Made by a program: the position numbers and the translations under genes. A stretch of 64,000 bases of DNA from Amycolatopsis eburnea (GTDB taxonomy: Bacteria > Actinomycetota > Actinomycetes > Mycobacteriales > Pseudonocardiaceae), in contig NZ_RSEC01000039.1 in the NCBI RefSeq assembly GCF_003937945.1, positions 62,001 through 126,000 on the forward strand, written 5' to 3'. Positions within the stretch are counted from its first letter, which is position 1; every line of letters starts with the position of its first letter. Under the pieces are notes generated by a model. The model worked only from the letters and a program-made list of their open reading frames with translations, was not told the origin of the DNA and searched no databases. Of this stretch, positions 16,318 through 24,639 are shown one piece after another.

Positions 16318-18351
16318 CTAACTGAAGCGGAGCAGGGTGGTGAGGTGTCCGGGCGTCCCGGAGCCGACGAGGGTGGTCGAGGGTTCCTTCCGGCCGAAGC
16401 CCGCGGAGTACCAGCCGAGCGGCGGCTCGACCTCACCGCGGTGGGCGCTCCAGGACAGCTCGGGTGGCAACTCGAGCACAGCGGTCCGCACTCCGCCACC
16501 GGCGAGGGACCCGGACACCCGGCCGGCGACCGGTTCGAGTTCGTCGCCGGAGGAGGCGGACGCGGCACCGGACCGACCTTCCGCCGCCGTGGTCAGCGCG
16601 TCGGGGGCGGGCCAGCGGAGGTGCGCCGCCGTCCCGTCGAGCACGACCGTCACCTCGGGGCCCAGGTGGAACGCCAACCGGCCCGCCGAACCCGCTTCGC
16701 CCAGGACTTCGTCGACGATCGTCAGCACTTCGCCGTCCAGCTCGACCGTGCGGCGGTGGACCGCCGGCGCGTAGCCGTCGTGGGCGGCCGACCAGTGCGA
16801 CGGGCCGCCGGGCGGGGTGCGGACGTCGAGGACCTTCGTCACCGCGTGCCGGGTCCACAGGAACGGGCCGCCCGAGACGGACTGGTCGCGGGCGTTGAGT
16901 TCCAGGGTGTTGTGGCCGAGCGTCGAGCGGAAGTACGACCGCCACTGGGGCTCGCCGTGGTAGCAGAACGTGCCCGGGTCGGCCAGGATCTCCACGCCGT
17001 CGTGGCGGACCTCCACCGACAGGGCGTCCGCGTGGGCGTGGGCCGCGATCGACAGGAAGCCGTGGGGGCCGCCGTCGCAGCGGGCCCACACGCGGCCCGA
17101 CCGCAAGATCGTCATCCCCGCGTCGCGCAGGTGCGCCGGACGGCGACCGGAGCGGACGCCGGACGCCCGCGGGGTGCGCGTGGCGAGCGACGCCAGCAGC
17201 GGCGTGCGGACGTCGTCGCCCGGGGCCGCCGGCCACCAGTCCAGGCGGCCGAACAGAACCTCGCCGGACGCCAGGAGCGAGGCCCAGCGGTTCGTTCCCT
17301 CGCCGTCGACGATCAGGCCGAAGCCGTCGTCGGCGTCGCCCTGGCGCGGGGGGTGCACCCTGTTGTCCACAATGGACGCCAGAGCGTCGGTCATCCGGAG
17401 CAGGACGTCCCACGTCGAATCCGGCACCGGCGCGCCCGCCGTGTCGGCCTCGAGCGCGGCCGCGAGGCCCAGCTCCAGGACCAGGCCGTGGTACTCCGAG
17501 GCCAGTTCGGCGTTCAACCCGGACGGGAACGTGTTGCGGCCGAGCTGGACGTCCAGCGAACGCGTCGCCGAAGCCCGCCAGGCCGCCGACTCCGGGAACC
17601 AGCCGAACGCGCACGCCGCGGCCAGCAGGCCGGCGTCCTCGGCGATCACGTGGTTGTTGGCCGACGAGCCGTGGCTGCGCAGGGTCGCGAGCCAGTTCTG
17701 GTGGTGCCACAGCTGGAGCTGGAAGTCCGGGTTGTCCTCGAACAGCTCCGGCGCGCCCGCCCAGCCGTCGAGCAGGCGGCGCGTCCAAACCCACGACAGC
17801 AGCCGGATGCCGAGCTCGATGCCGCTCACCCAGTGCGGGCCCTGCAACGGCGGGTTCTCCGCCCACCACGAACGCAGGTGCGCGGCCACGCGCGTGGCGT
17901 ACGCCGGGGTGCCGGTCAAGGCGTACGCCGCGGCCAGCACGGTCAGGTGCTGGTGGCGCGACGGCTCCCAGATCTGCTTGATGTCGCCGACCTCGTCCTC
18001 CGACCGGTACGGGACGTCGAACGCGTACCGGTCCGAAGGCGCGCGGCGGCCGGTCTTCGGGTCGAGGAACCAGTCCGGCGACACCATGTCCGTGCGCACC
18101 ACGCCGAAGTACTCGGCGCGGCCCGCCATCAGCTCGTCGGCGGTGGCCAGGAGCCGCGACACCGCCTCGGCGGACACCTTGCCCAGCACGCCCGGCGGCA
18201 GCGTCGCGGTGAACCGCGGGTGCGACGGCCAGTCGGGCGCCGCCGGCAAGGCAGACCGCCATTGCCGCTGGACGACGGCGTGCCGCGCGCGGCCGATGAC
18301 CTCCGCCGGCCCCATCCGGGACAGCCGGCGCAGGTACCAGCCGGGGCCCAT
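16318..18351 (-). CDS. Heparinase II/III-like (alginate lyase superfamily) protein
   Basis: 677 residues. The N-terminal WYLRRLSRMGPAEVIGR element is characteristic of the heparinase II/III-like proteins of exopolysaccharide clusters. An alpha/alpha toroid domain follows (WEPSRHQHL, SGIELGIRLLSWVW, NNHVIAEDAGLLAAA), then a C-terminal beta-sandwich (AHAHADALSVEVRHDGVEIL, DPGTFCYHG). The H/Y/N residues seen fit a uronic-acid polysaccharide lyase fold. No clear signal peptide is present, so export is uncertain. ATG 18351 is preferred because its first base is the last base of the upstream small gene's stop (TGATG); GTG 18354 is the alternative. Confidence 0.85.
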   Translation of the reverse strand: MGPGWYLRRLSRMGPAEVIGRARHAVVQRQWRSALPAAPDWPSHPRFTATLPPGVLGKVSAEAVSRLLATADELMAGRAEYFGVVRTDMVSPDWFLDPKTGRRAPSDRYAFDVPYRSEDEVGDIKQIWEPSRHQHLTVLAAAYALTGTPAYATRVAAHLRSWWAENPPLQGPHWVSGIELGIRLLSWVWTRRLLDGWAGAPELFEDNPDFQLQLWHHQNWLATLRSHGSSANNHVIAEDAGLLAAACAFGWFPESAAWRASATRSLDVQLGRNTFPSGLNAELASEYHGLVLELGLAAALEADTAGAPVPDSTWDVLLRMTDALASIVDNRVHPPRQGDADDGFGLIVDGEGTNRWASLLASGEVLFGRLDWWPAAPGDDVRTPLLASLATRTPRASGVRSGRRPAHLRDAGMTILRSGRVWARCDGGPHGFLSIAAHAHADALSVEVRHDGVEILADPGTFCYHGEPQWRSYFRSTLGHNTLELNARDQSVSGGPFLWTRHAVTKVLDVRTPPGGPSHWSAAHDGYAPAVHRRTVELDGEVLTIVDEVLGEAGSAGRLAFHLGPEVTVVLDGTAAHLRWPAPDALTTAAEGRSGAASASSGDELEPVAGRVSGSLAGGGVRTAVLELPPELSWSAHRGEVEPPLGWYSAGFGRKEPSTTLVGSGTPGHLTTLLRFS

Positions 18352-18752
18352 CACGGCCGGACCCCCGCGGTCCGCAGCCGCTCCGACGCCACGCCCGCCG
18401 GCCCTCGCACGGCTGCCGCCGGCGCCGCGCCCGGCAGCTCCCGCACGACTGCCGTCGACAACCGCGCCGACGCCACGCCCGCCGCGATCCGCGGCCGTTC
18501 CGACGCCACGCCCACCGCCGTCCGCAGCCACTCCGACGCCACGCCCACCGCGATCCGCAGCTGTCCCGCCGCCACGCCCGGCAGCTTCCGCACGGCAGTC
18601 CGGAGGCTGGCCGATCCCGGTGAGTGGCAGCCGGAGGCCACGACGGCGGCACCTCGCCCGCCCTGCCGCCGATCACGCTCGGGCACGTGAGCCGCCGCTT
18701 CGGCGAGGTGGTCGCTCGCGGAGGCGCGGTCCGCTTCCGGCGAGGGCGTCAT
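18351..18752 (-). CDS. Small 11-residue-repeat protein, function unknown
   Basis: A 133-residue reading frame that exactly fills the gap between the bi-domain oxidoreductase and the heparinase-like gene. Its ATG (18750-18752) overlaps the upstream stop as ATGA, and its TGA (18351-18353) overlaps the downstream ATG as TGATG. The N-terminal about 45 residues are hydrophilic and Ala/Arg-rich. The rest is built from 11-residue units such as LRIAVGVASEW, LRTAVGVASER and PRIAAGVASAR. Such a hendecad spacing is compatible with an amphipathic helix, but glycine and proline are frequent. No signal peptide, membrane helix or known domain is seen. The fit at both ends argues for a real gene; the low-complexity DNA argues for caution. 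Confidence 0.5.
   Translation of the reverse strand: MTPSPEADRASASDHLAEAAAHVPERDRRQGGRGAAVVASGCHSPGSASLRTAVRKLPGVAAGQLRIAVGVASEWLRTAVGVASERPRIAAGVASARLSTAVVRELPGAAPAAAVRGPAGVASERLRTAGVRP
18472..18603. repeat. 33-bp tandem repeat, four units
   Basis: Units beginning GCCACGCCC occur at 18472, 18505, 18538 and 18571, spaced 33 bases (11 codons). Further GCCACGCCC at 18388 and a related segment near 18426-18455 suggest older copies out of phase. The repeat encodes the 11-residue units of the small protein on the minus strand. Confidence 0.75.
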
Positions 18753-20926
18753 GCCGGGGCGCCCGTCTTCCGCGGCAGCTCGATCCGCACCGGTGCCGCG
18801 TTCGCGGCGCTCGACTGCGCGGCCAGCGTCGCCAGGGTCGTCGCGGCCAAGGACTCGACCGAGATCGGCATCGGCGCACCCGTGCGGACCGCGGTCAGGA
18901 AGGCGTCGACCTCGGCGGCCTGGCCCTTGTCGCGGCCCTTCGGGATGCGGGAGCTCGCCCACTTCTTGCGCGAGTACACCGAGGCGCGGACGAAGTCGTC
19001 GAACTTCAGGACCTTGCCGTCGGCCGTCAGGTCCAGGGTTTCTTTCGGGAAGCCCGAGGAGCCCGTCTCGGCGTAGGTGATCACCGCCGTCGAGCCGTCC
19101 GCGTAGCCCAGGGTCACCTGGAGGTCTCCGGTCGCGTACACCGATACCGGGTCGGCGTCGAGGAGCCAGCTCACCGTGTCGATGAAGTGGCCGCCCTCGC
19201 CCACGAAACGGGAGCCTTCCGAGTCCGTCTGGTTGTACCAGCTGCCGTGGTCGAGGCGGCCCGCGTTGACCAGGTAGCGGACCGTCGCCGGGCCGACGCG
19301 GGGGCCGAACTGGGCCCTGGCTTCGTGCAGCAACGGCGCGAAGCGGCGGTTGAAGCCGACCTGGAGGCGGTCGTTGCCGGACTCCTCGATCGCGTCGAGG
19401 ACCTTCTGCAGCTCCTGCTCGGACAGCGCCAGCGGCTTCTCGACGAACACCGTCTTGCCCGCCAGCAGCGCCTGGCGCGTCAGCTCGGCGTGCGAGCTGT
19501 GCCGCGTCACCACGAAGACCGCGTCGATCGAGGAGTCGCCGAGAACGTTGTCGATGTCGGTGGACGCCTCGGCGAAGCCGAACTTGCGGCGGGCGTTGGC
19601 GCCGGACAGCGCCGACGTCGTCGCGACGTGCTTGAGCTGGACGTCGGTGCGCTCGACCAGGTGCGGCAGCAGCATCGACGACGCGTAGTTGCCCGCCCCG
19701 ATGAAGCCCAGCCGGACGGGCTGCCCGGCCGGCAACGCGGCCGCGGGCGACGAAGCCACGCCGACCCGCGCGGACGTCACGACCGGCTCCGTCCTGGCGA
19801 CCGCGTCCTGGTAGCGGAACAGCACCGCGACCGCCTTGAGCGACCCGTCGTTCAGCGACTGGTACGTCGAGACCGCGTCGGAGAAGTCCGAGACGTGCGT
19901 GATCAGCGGCTCGACGTCCAGGCGGTCGCGTGCGATCAGGTCGAGGACGCACTCGAGGTTGCGGCGCTCGGTCCAGCGGACCTGGCCGATCGGGTAGTCC
20001 CGCCCCTCCAGCTCGTACGACGGGTCGTAGCGGCCCGGCCCGTACGACCGTGAGAACCGGACGTCCAGTTCCTTCTCGTAGTAGGCGTTCCACGGCAGGT
20101 CGAGCTTGCACTTGCCGATGTCGATCACGCGGCCGCGGTCGCGCGACAGCTTCGCGGCCAGCTCGACCGGGTCGTTCGTGTTGCCGCCGGCCGCCAGGTA
20201 CGTCTGGTCGACGCCCGCGCCGTGGGTCAGCTCGGCCACGGCGTTGTCGACGATGCCGGACGCCGGGTGCGCGCAGGTCAGCGCGCCGAGGCTCTCGGCG
20301 AGCTTGCAGCGCTCCGGGTCGGGGTCGACGCCGACCACGCGCACGCCGGACGACGTCAGCAGCTGCACGACCAGCTGGCCGATCAGGCCGAGCCCGATCA
20401 CCAGCGCGACGTCGCCGATCTGCGGTTCGCCGCGGCGGACACCCTGCATCGCGATGGACCCGACGGTGCCGAACGCCGCGTGGCGCGGGTCGACGCCGGT
20501 GGGCACCGGCGAGTAGAGGTTCTTGGGCACCCAGTTCAGCTCGGCGTGCAGGGCGTGCTCGTTGCCCGCGCAGGCGACGAGGTCGCCGACCTTCACGTCG
20601 GTGATGCCGGCGCCGACCTGCTCGACGATGCCGCACAGCGAGTAGCCGAGCGGGGTGTAGGAGTCCAGTTTGGACGTCACCTTGCGGTAGGTCGCGGAAA
20701 GCCCGTTGGTGGCGACGCTCTGCATCACCTTCGCGACCTGGTCGGGCCGGGCCTTCGCCTTGCCCACGAGCGACATGCTGGCCTCGGACACCTTCATCAT
20801 CTCGGTGCCGGTCGAGATCAGCGAGTACACCGTCCGCACCAGCACGCCACCCGGCTTGCAGGCGGGCTCGGGGACCTCGAGGAGCGCCAGTTCCCCGCTC
20901 TTGTAGTTCTGGACTACCTGCTTCAC
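18749..20926 (-). CDS. Bi-domain oxidoreductase (MDR-type dehydrogenase fused to GFO/IDH/MocA)
   Basis: 725 residues. The first about 370 are a medium-chain alcohol-dehydrogenase-like domain: EVPEPACKPGGVLVRTVYS, GDLVACAGNEHA, and the Rossmann motif GLGLIGQLVV. The rest is a GFO/IDH/MocA domain with LGFIGAGNYASSML and the typical EKPLALSEQEL (K is the usual catalytic/conserved lysine). This fusion recurs beside heparinase II/III-like genes in polysaccharide clusters; its substrate is not known, but oxidation or epimerisation of an activated sugar is the likely chemistry. GTG 20926 overlaps the asnB stop (GTGA), and its own stop overlaps the small repeat-protein gene. Confidence 0.87.
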   Translation of the reverse strand: MKQVVQNYKSGELALLEVPEPACKPGGVLVRTVYSLISTGTEMMKVSEASMSLVGKAKARPDQVAKVMQSVATNGLSATYRKVTSKLDSYTPLGYSLCGIVEQVGAGITDVKVGDLVACAGNEHALHAELNWVPKNLYSPVPTGVDPRHAAFGTVGSIAMQGVRRGEPQIGDVALVIGLGLIGQLVVQLLTSSGVRVVGVDPDPERCKLAESLGALTCAHPASGIVDNAVAELTHGAGVDQTYLAAGGNTNDPVELAAKLSRDRGRVIDIGKCKLDLPWNAYYEKELDVRFSRSYGPGRYDPSYELEGRDYPIGQVRWTERRNLECVLDLIARDRLDVEPLITHVSDFSDAVSTYQSLNDGSLKAVAVLFRYQDAVARTEPVVTSARVGVASSPAAALPAGQPVRLGFIGAGNYASSMLLPHLVERTDVQLKHVATTSALSGANARRKFGFAEASTDIDNVLGDSSIDAVFVVTRHSSHAELTRQALLAGKTVFVEKPLALSEQELQKVLDAIEESGNDRLQVGFNRRFAPLLHEARAQFGPRVGPATVRYLVNAGRLDHGSWYNQTDSEGSRFVGEGGHFIDTVSWLLDADPVSVYATGDLQVTLGYADGSTAVITYAETGSSGFPKETLDLTADGKVLKFDDFVRASVYSRKKWASSRIPKGRDKGQAAEVDAFLTAVRTGAPMPISVESLAATTLATLAAQSSAANAAPVRIELPRKTGAPA

Positions 20927-22833
20927 TTCGCTCCCGCTCCAGACATCGCGTTCCGGTACCAGTACTCGAGGGTCAAGACGTGCCAGAGGTGCTTGCCGCG
21001 GTCTTCCTGGCCGGCGGCGTCCTCGGCGACCATGCGCTGCAACGCCTCGCGCTGCAGGAAACCCGACGAAACGAGCACGCCCTCGTTGACGACTTCGCGC
21101 ACCAGCGGCGCCAGGTCGCGGCTCATCCACGCCCGCAGCGGCGCGCTGAACAGGCCCTTCGGCCGGTGCACGATCTCGCTGGGCAGGATGTTCAGCGCGG
21201 CGTTCTTCAGCGCGACCTTGCCCGCGCGGCCGACGATCTTCTTGTTCCCGGGGATCTTGAACGCCGCCCGCACGACCTCGACGTCGACGAACGGCGTGCG
21301 CACCTCGGTGGACGCCGCCATCGTCGAGCGGTCGGTGTAGGTCAGGTTCAGCCCGGGCAGGAACAGCCGCGAGTCGGCCAGGCACATGCGGTTGACGAAG
21401 TCGTCCAGCGCCTGGTCGTGGTAGGTGTCCGCGTGCTCGGTCAAAACCGCGTCGACGTCGGCCGCCAGGTCCGGGTTGACCAGGTCGAGCAGCTCCGCGC
21501 GGTCGTACATCGTGTAGCTGCGCCGGAACGCCGTCTCCTCGGGCAGGCCCGCGAAGGACAGGAACCGCTTCGCGAACCGCACCGACCGGTACCCGCGCTT
21601 GGCCGACGCCACCGGCAGCCGGTCCACCAGGGACTCGACCGGCTTGCGCACCGCGCCCGGCACCTTGTGGTAGCGCAGCGCGATCAGGTTCGCGAGGTGC
21701 TTGCGGTAGCCGGCGAACAGCTCGTCGGCGCCCATCCCGGACAGCATCACCTTGACGCCGGCCTCGCGCGCGGCCGAGCAGATCAGGAACGAGTTGATCG
21801 CCGCCGGGTCGCCGATCGGCTCGTCGAGGTGGTAGGTCATCTTCGGCAGCAGGTCGAGCACCTGCGGCGCGATCTCGATCTCGTGCAGGTCGACGCCGAA
21901 CTTCTCCGCCACGATCCGCGCATAGCGCAGGTCGTCCGGCATGGCCTCGAACTTGGCGTCTTCGGCGCGGAAACCGATGGTGTAGGCCGAAATGCCCGGC
22001 TGCGAGCGCGCGGCCAGCGCCGTCAGGTAGCTGGAGTCCAGCCCGCCGGAGAGGAACGTCGCCACCGGGACGTCCGAGAGCAGGTGCTTGGCCGTCGACT
22101 CCGCGATGACCTCGTGCAGGTCGACCTCGCCGTCGAAGGCGGCGCCCTCCTCGGCGACCTCCCGCAGCGACCAGAACCGGCCGCGGTCGACCTGGCCGTC
22201 CGGGCGGCAACGCAGCCACGTGCCCGGCTGCAGCTTCTCCGCGCCCTGGTAGGCGCACCGGCTGTCCGGCACCCAGTAGTAGAGCAGCGACGCGATCAGC
22301 GCCCCGCTGTCGACCTGCAGCGACCCGCCCAGCTCACCCGCGAGGGCTTTCAGCTCCGAGGCGAACGCGACGCCGCCGCCCCGCCGCACGAAGAACAGCG
22401 GCTTGATGCCCAGCTGGTCGCGCACCAGGAACAACTCGCCGGTGCCCTCTTCGAACATGGCGAAGGCGAACATCCCGCGCAGCTTCGGCAGGCAGTCGGT
22501 GCCCCAGCGCCGCCACGCCTGCAACAGCACCTCGGTGTCGGACGTGCCGCGGAAGCGCACGCCGGCGGCTTCCAGCTCGGCCCGCAGCTCCGGCGCGTTG
22601 TACAGCTCGCCGTTGTAGCTCAGCGCCAGGCCGTCGAGGACCATCGGCTGCGCGCCGGTTTCCGACAGGTCGATGATCGACAGCCTGCGGTGTCCCAAGT
22701 GGACGGAGCCGGCGCCGGCGGCGTGGTCGTACCGGCCGGAGCCGTCCGGCCCGCGGTGGGCCAGTGTCTTGGTCAGCCGGTCGGTCAGCGGCCCGCCGTC
22801 CGGCCAGAGGTAGGTGCCTGCGATGCCGCACAT
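20923..22833 (-). CDS. asnB: Asparagine synthase-family glutamine amidotransferase
   Basis: 636 residues. The N-terminal class II glutamine amidotransferase domain begins MCGIAG with nucleophile Cys2, followed by NGELYN (about 74-79). The C-terminal ATP-pyrophosphatase domain carries LSGGLDSSYL (SGGLDSS 262-268). It is a full-length, apparently active enzyme. Its place inside a polysaccharide operon next to a uronate-forming dehydrogenase suggests amidation of sugar carboxylates rather than housekeeping asparagine supply; that is inference. AAGGGGAG about 9 bases before ATG 22833 is a strong ribosome-binding site, and the gene overlaps the next one downstream. Confidence 0.85.
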   Translation of the reverse strand: MCGIAGTYLWPDGGPLTDRLTKTLAHRGPDGSGRYDHAAGAGSVHLGHRRLSIIDLSETGAQPMVLDGLALSYNGELYNAPELRAELEAAGVRFRGTSDTEVLLQAWRRWGTDCLPKLRGMFAFAMFEEGTGELFLVRDQLGIKPLFFVRRGGGVAFASELKALAGELGGSLQVDSGALIASLLYYWVPDSRCAYQGAEKLQPGTWLRCRPDGQVDRGRFWSLREVAEEGAAFDGEVDLHEVIAESTAKHLLSDVPVATFLSGGLDSSYLTALAARSQPGISAYTIGFRAEDAKFEAMPDDLRYARIVAEKFGVDLHEIEIAPQVLDLLPKMTYHLDEPIGDPAAINSFLICSAAREAGVKVMLSGMGADELFAGYRKHLANLIALRYHKVPGAVRKPVESLVDRLPVASAKRGYRSVRFAKRFLSFAGLPEETAFRRSYTMYDRAELLDLVNPDLAADVDAVLTEHADTYHDQALDDFVNRMCLADSRLFLPGLNLTYTDRSTMAASTEVRTPFVDVEVVRAAFKIPGNKKIVGRAGKVALKNAALNILPSEIVHRPKGLFSAPLRAWMSRDLAPLVREVVNEGVLVSSGFLQREALQRMVAEDAAGQEDRGKHLWHVLTLEYWYRNAMSGAGAK

Positions 22834-22866
22834 CTCGAGTGGGCTCCCCTTGTGTCGCGGCGCGGG

Positions 22867-24639
22867 TCAGGAGACCTCCGCGCTCTTTTCTGGCTCGAGT
22901 TCGGCGTTCAGCTCGCCCGTGTGGGCGGGTTCGCCGTGGTCGCGCTTGAACGGCGTCGGCCGCTTCGGGGGCTTGACCGGGGCGAACTTCTTCGTCGGGG
23001 CGTCCAGGTGGTCCGGGACGCTGACGGAGCCGGGGGCCGGCAGCGGCGCCGCCGGCGGTTGGGGGGTGGCGAGCGCCGGCGGGAGCACCGGCCGGACCGG
23101 GGTGAACCGGCGGGTCGGCGGCTCGGTCCTGGCGACGCGCTCGGCGATCCGGGCGGCCAGCTCGTCCAGGCGGTCTTCCTGCTCGACCGGGACGGCGGGC
23201 GCGGCGGGCGCGTGCCCGGCGCGGCCGCGCAACGCCGTGTGCAGGCCGTCCCACAGCGTGCCGTCGGACTTGTCCCGCGGGTCCGGGTCGACCAGCACCA
23301 CGCCGATGATCGGGATGCGCTGGTCGGCGAGCTGCCGCGCGACGGTGTGCAGCCAGAGCGTGTTGGCGTGCCCGGCCTTGACGACCAGCACGGTCTCCTT
23401 GCCGAGGTGTTCCAGGTCGGTCCACGCCGTGCCGGGCGCGACCGTGCCGACGCCGATGCGGCGCTCGCCCGGCTCGGCGGCGGCGTCACCGGCGCCGAGC
23501 ACCGGGACGTCGCTCTTGGCCTCCGCCGCCAGCTTGCGGACGTCCTCGCCGGGCAGGTCGTCGACGACGCTCGCGCGGCCGCCGTCCGCCAGCTGCCCGG
23601 CGATGTCGAGGGCGAGCGCGGCGGCGACCTTCGGCGCGCCGAGCTCGAGCACCGACACCCCGCGCGGGTCCTTCTTGACCACGCGCGCCAGCGTCGTGGC
23701 GACGCGCTCGCGTTCGGACACCACCCGCGAGCGCTGCCACACCCTCGCCAGGCCGCGTCGCTTCGACGGCAGCTGGGCGAGCACGGACGCGCCGAGGTGC
23801 GCCGAGATCTCCCGGCGCAGCACCGGCCGGTCGCGCGACACCGCGCCGACCGCGACGAGCGCGAGCCCGAGTGCCAGGCCGAGCGCGAACCCGATGCCGG
23901 CGTTGGTCGCGGTGGTCTTGAGGAACGCCTTCGGCAGCACGCGGGGCGCGTCGACGATCTGGGTGCCCGCGGCGACCTGCGGGCTGCCGATGCCGGCCTG
24001 CTGGGCGCGGGAGTCGAAGTCGGAGATCTGCGACGCGAGCGCCGCCCGGCGGCCGTAGAGGCCTTCGAGGGTGCTGGCGTTGGCGTTGCGGCCCTTGCCG
24101 GTCTCGTCGGCGATCTGCTGGTCGACCTTGGCCAGCTCGTCCTGGGCGTTCTTGCGCTGGTCGAGGATGGCCTTGGACTGCGCGGCCGCCGCGGCCTGGC
24201 TGCGCTGGACGTGGTCGGCGATGAACGTGTCGGCCAGCGCCTGCGCCTGCGCCACGGCCTCTTCGCCGCTCTTGGCCTTGACGGTGATCTGCAGGACGTT
24301 GTTCGTCAGGCCCAGTCCCGCGTAGTTCTTCATGAACTCTTCGGGCGCTTCGGTGCTGCCCAGCTTCTTCAGCGCGCCTTGGGCGATCTGCGTGGTCTGC
24401 AGCACGGCGACGTCGGTGCGCATGAGCGTGCCGCTGTCGGTCGGCGAGTCGTCCTGGTGGACGACGATCACCTTGGTCACCGCGGTCGGCGGGGCCGGCA
24501 GCACGATCGCGACCGCCGCGCCGGCGATCAGCCCGAGCAGCGCGGTGGCGAGCCAGACGCGCTTGCGGCGGCGGATCGCGACGAAGAGGCGCTGGAGGTC
24601 GACCAGCGGCGCGGCCGGGGTCTCGGAGGTAGTCGTCAC
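22867..24639 (-). CDS. Wzz-like polysaccharide co-polymerase with degenerate kinase-like domain
   Basis: 590 residues. Membrane helices lie near residues 28-50 and 248-275, flanking a periplasmic-type domain with coiled-coil tendency (AKSGEEAVAQAQALADTFI..., KAILDQRKNAQDELAKVDQQ). After the second helix comes a cytoplasmic region whose strands resemble a BY-kinase (GVSVLELGAPKVAAALALDI; IIGVVLVDPD) but without a Walker A GKS/T. The last about 120 residues are proline-rich and probably disordered. Proteins of this type control chain length of exported polysaccharides. GTG 24639 overlaps the upstream paralogue's stop. Confidence 0.8.
   Translation of the reverse strand: MTTTSETPAAPLVDLQRLFVAIRRRKRVWLATALLGLIAGAAVAIVLPAPPTAVTKVIVVHQDDSPTDSGTLMRTDVAVLQTTQIAQGALKKLGSTEAPEEFMKNYAGLGLTNNVLQITVKAKSGEEAVAQAQALADTFIADHVQRSQAAAAAQSKAILDQRKNAQDELAKVDQQIADETGKGRNANASTLEGLYGRRAALASQISDFDSRAQQAGIGSPQVAAGTQIVDAPRVLPKAFLKTTATNAGIGFALGLALGLALVAVGAVSRDRPVLRREISAHLGASVLAQLPSKRRGLARVWQRSRVVSERERVATTLARVVKKDPRGVSVLELGAPKVAAALALDIAGQLADGGRASVVDDLPGEDVRKLAAEAKSDVPVLGAGDAAAEPGERRIGVGTVAPGTAWTDLEHLGKETVLVVKAGHANTLWLHTVARQLADQRIPIIGVVLVDPDPRDKSDGTLWDGLHTALRGRAGHAPAAPAVPVEQEDRLDELAARIAERVARTEPPTRRFTPVRPVLPPALATPQPPAAPLPAPGSVSVPDHLDAPTKKFAPVKPPKRPTPFKRDHGEPAHTGELNAELEPEKSAEVS

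Noticed and set aside
18472..18603. CRISPR array (33-bp regular repeats)
   Set aside because: Units are contiguous with no unique spacers and degenerate in codon phase; no cas genes are present.
14557..18690. A 1377-codon plus-strand frame and other very long frames opposite the minus-strand genes
   Set aside because: These are high-GC antisense shadows with Arg/Asp/Val-rich, low-complexity translation and no motifs; real domains lie on the other strand.
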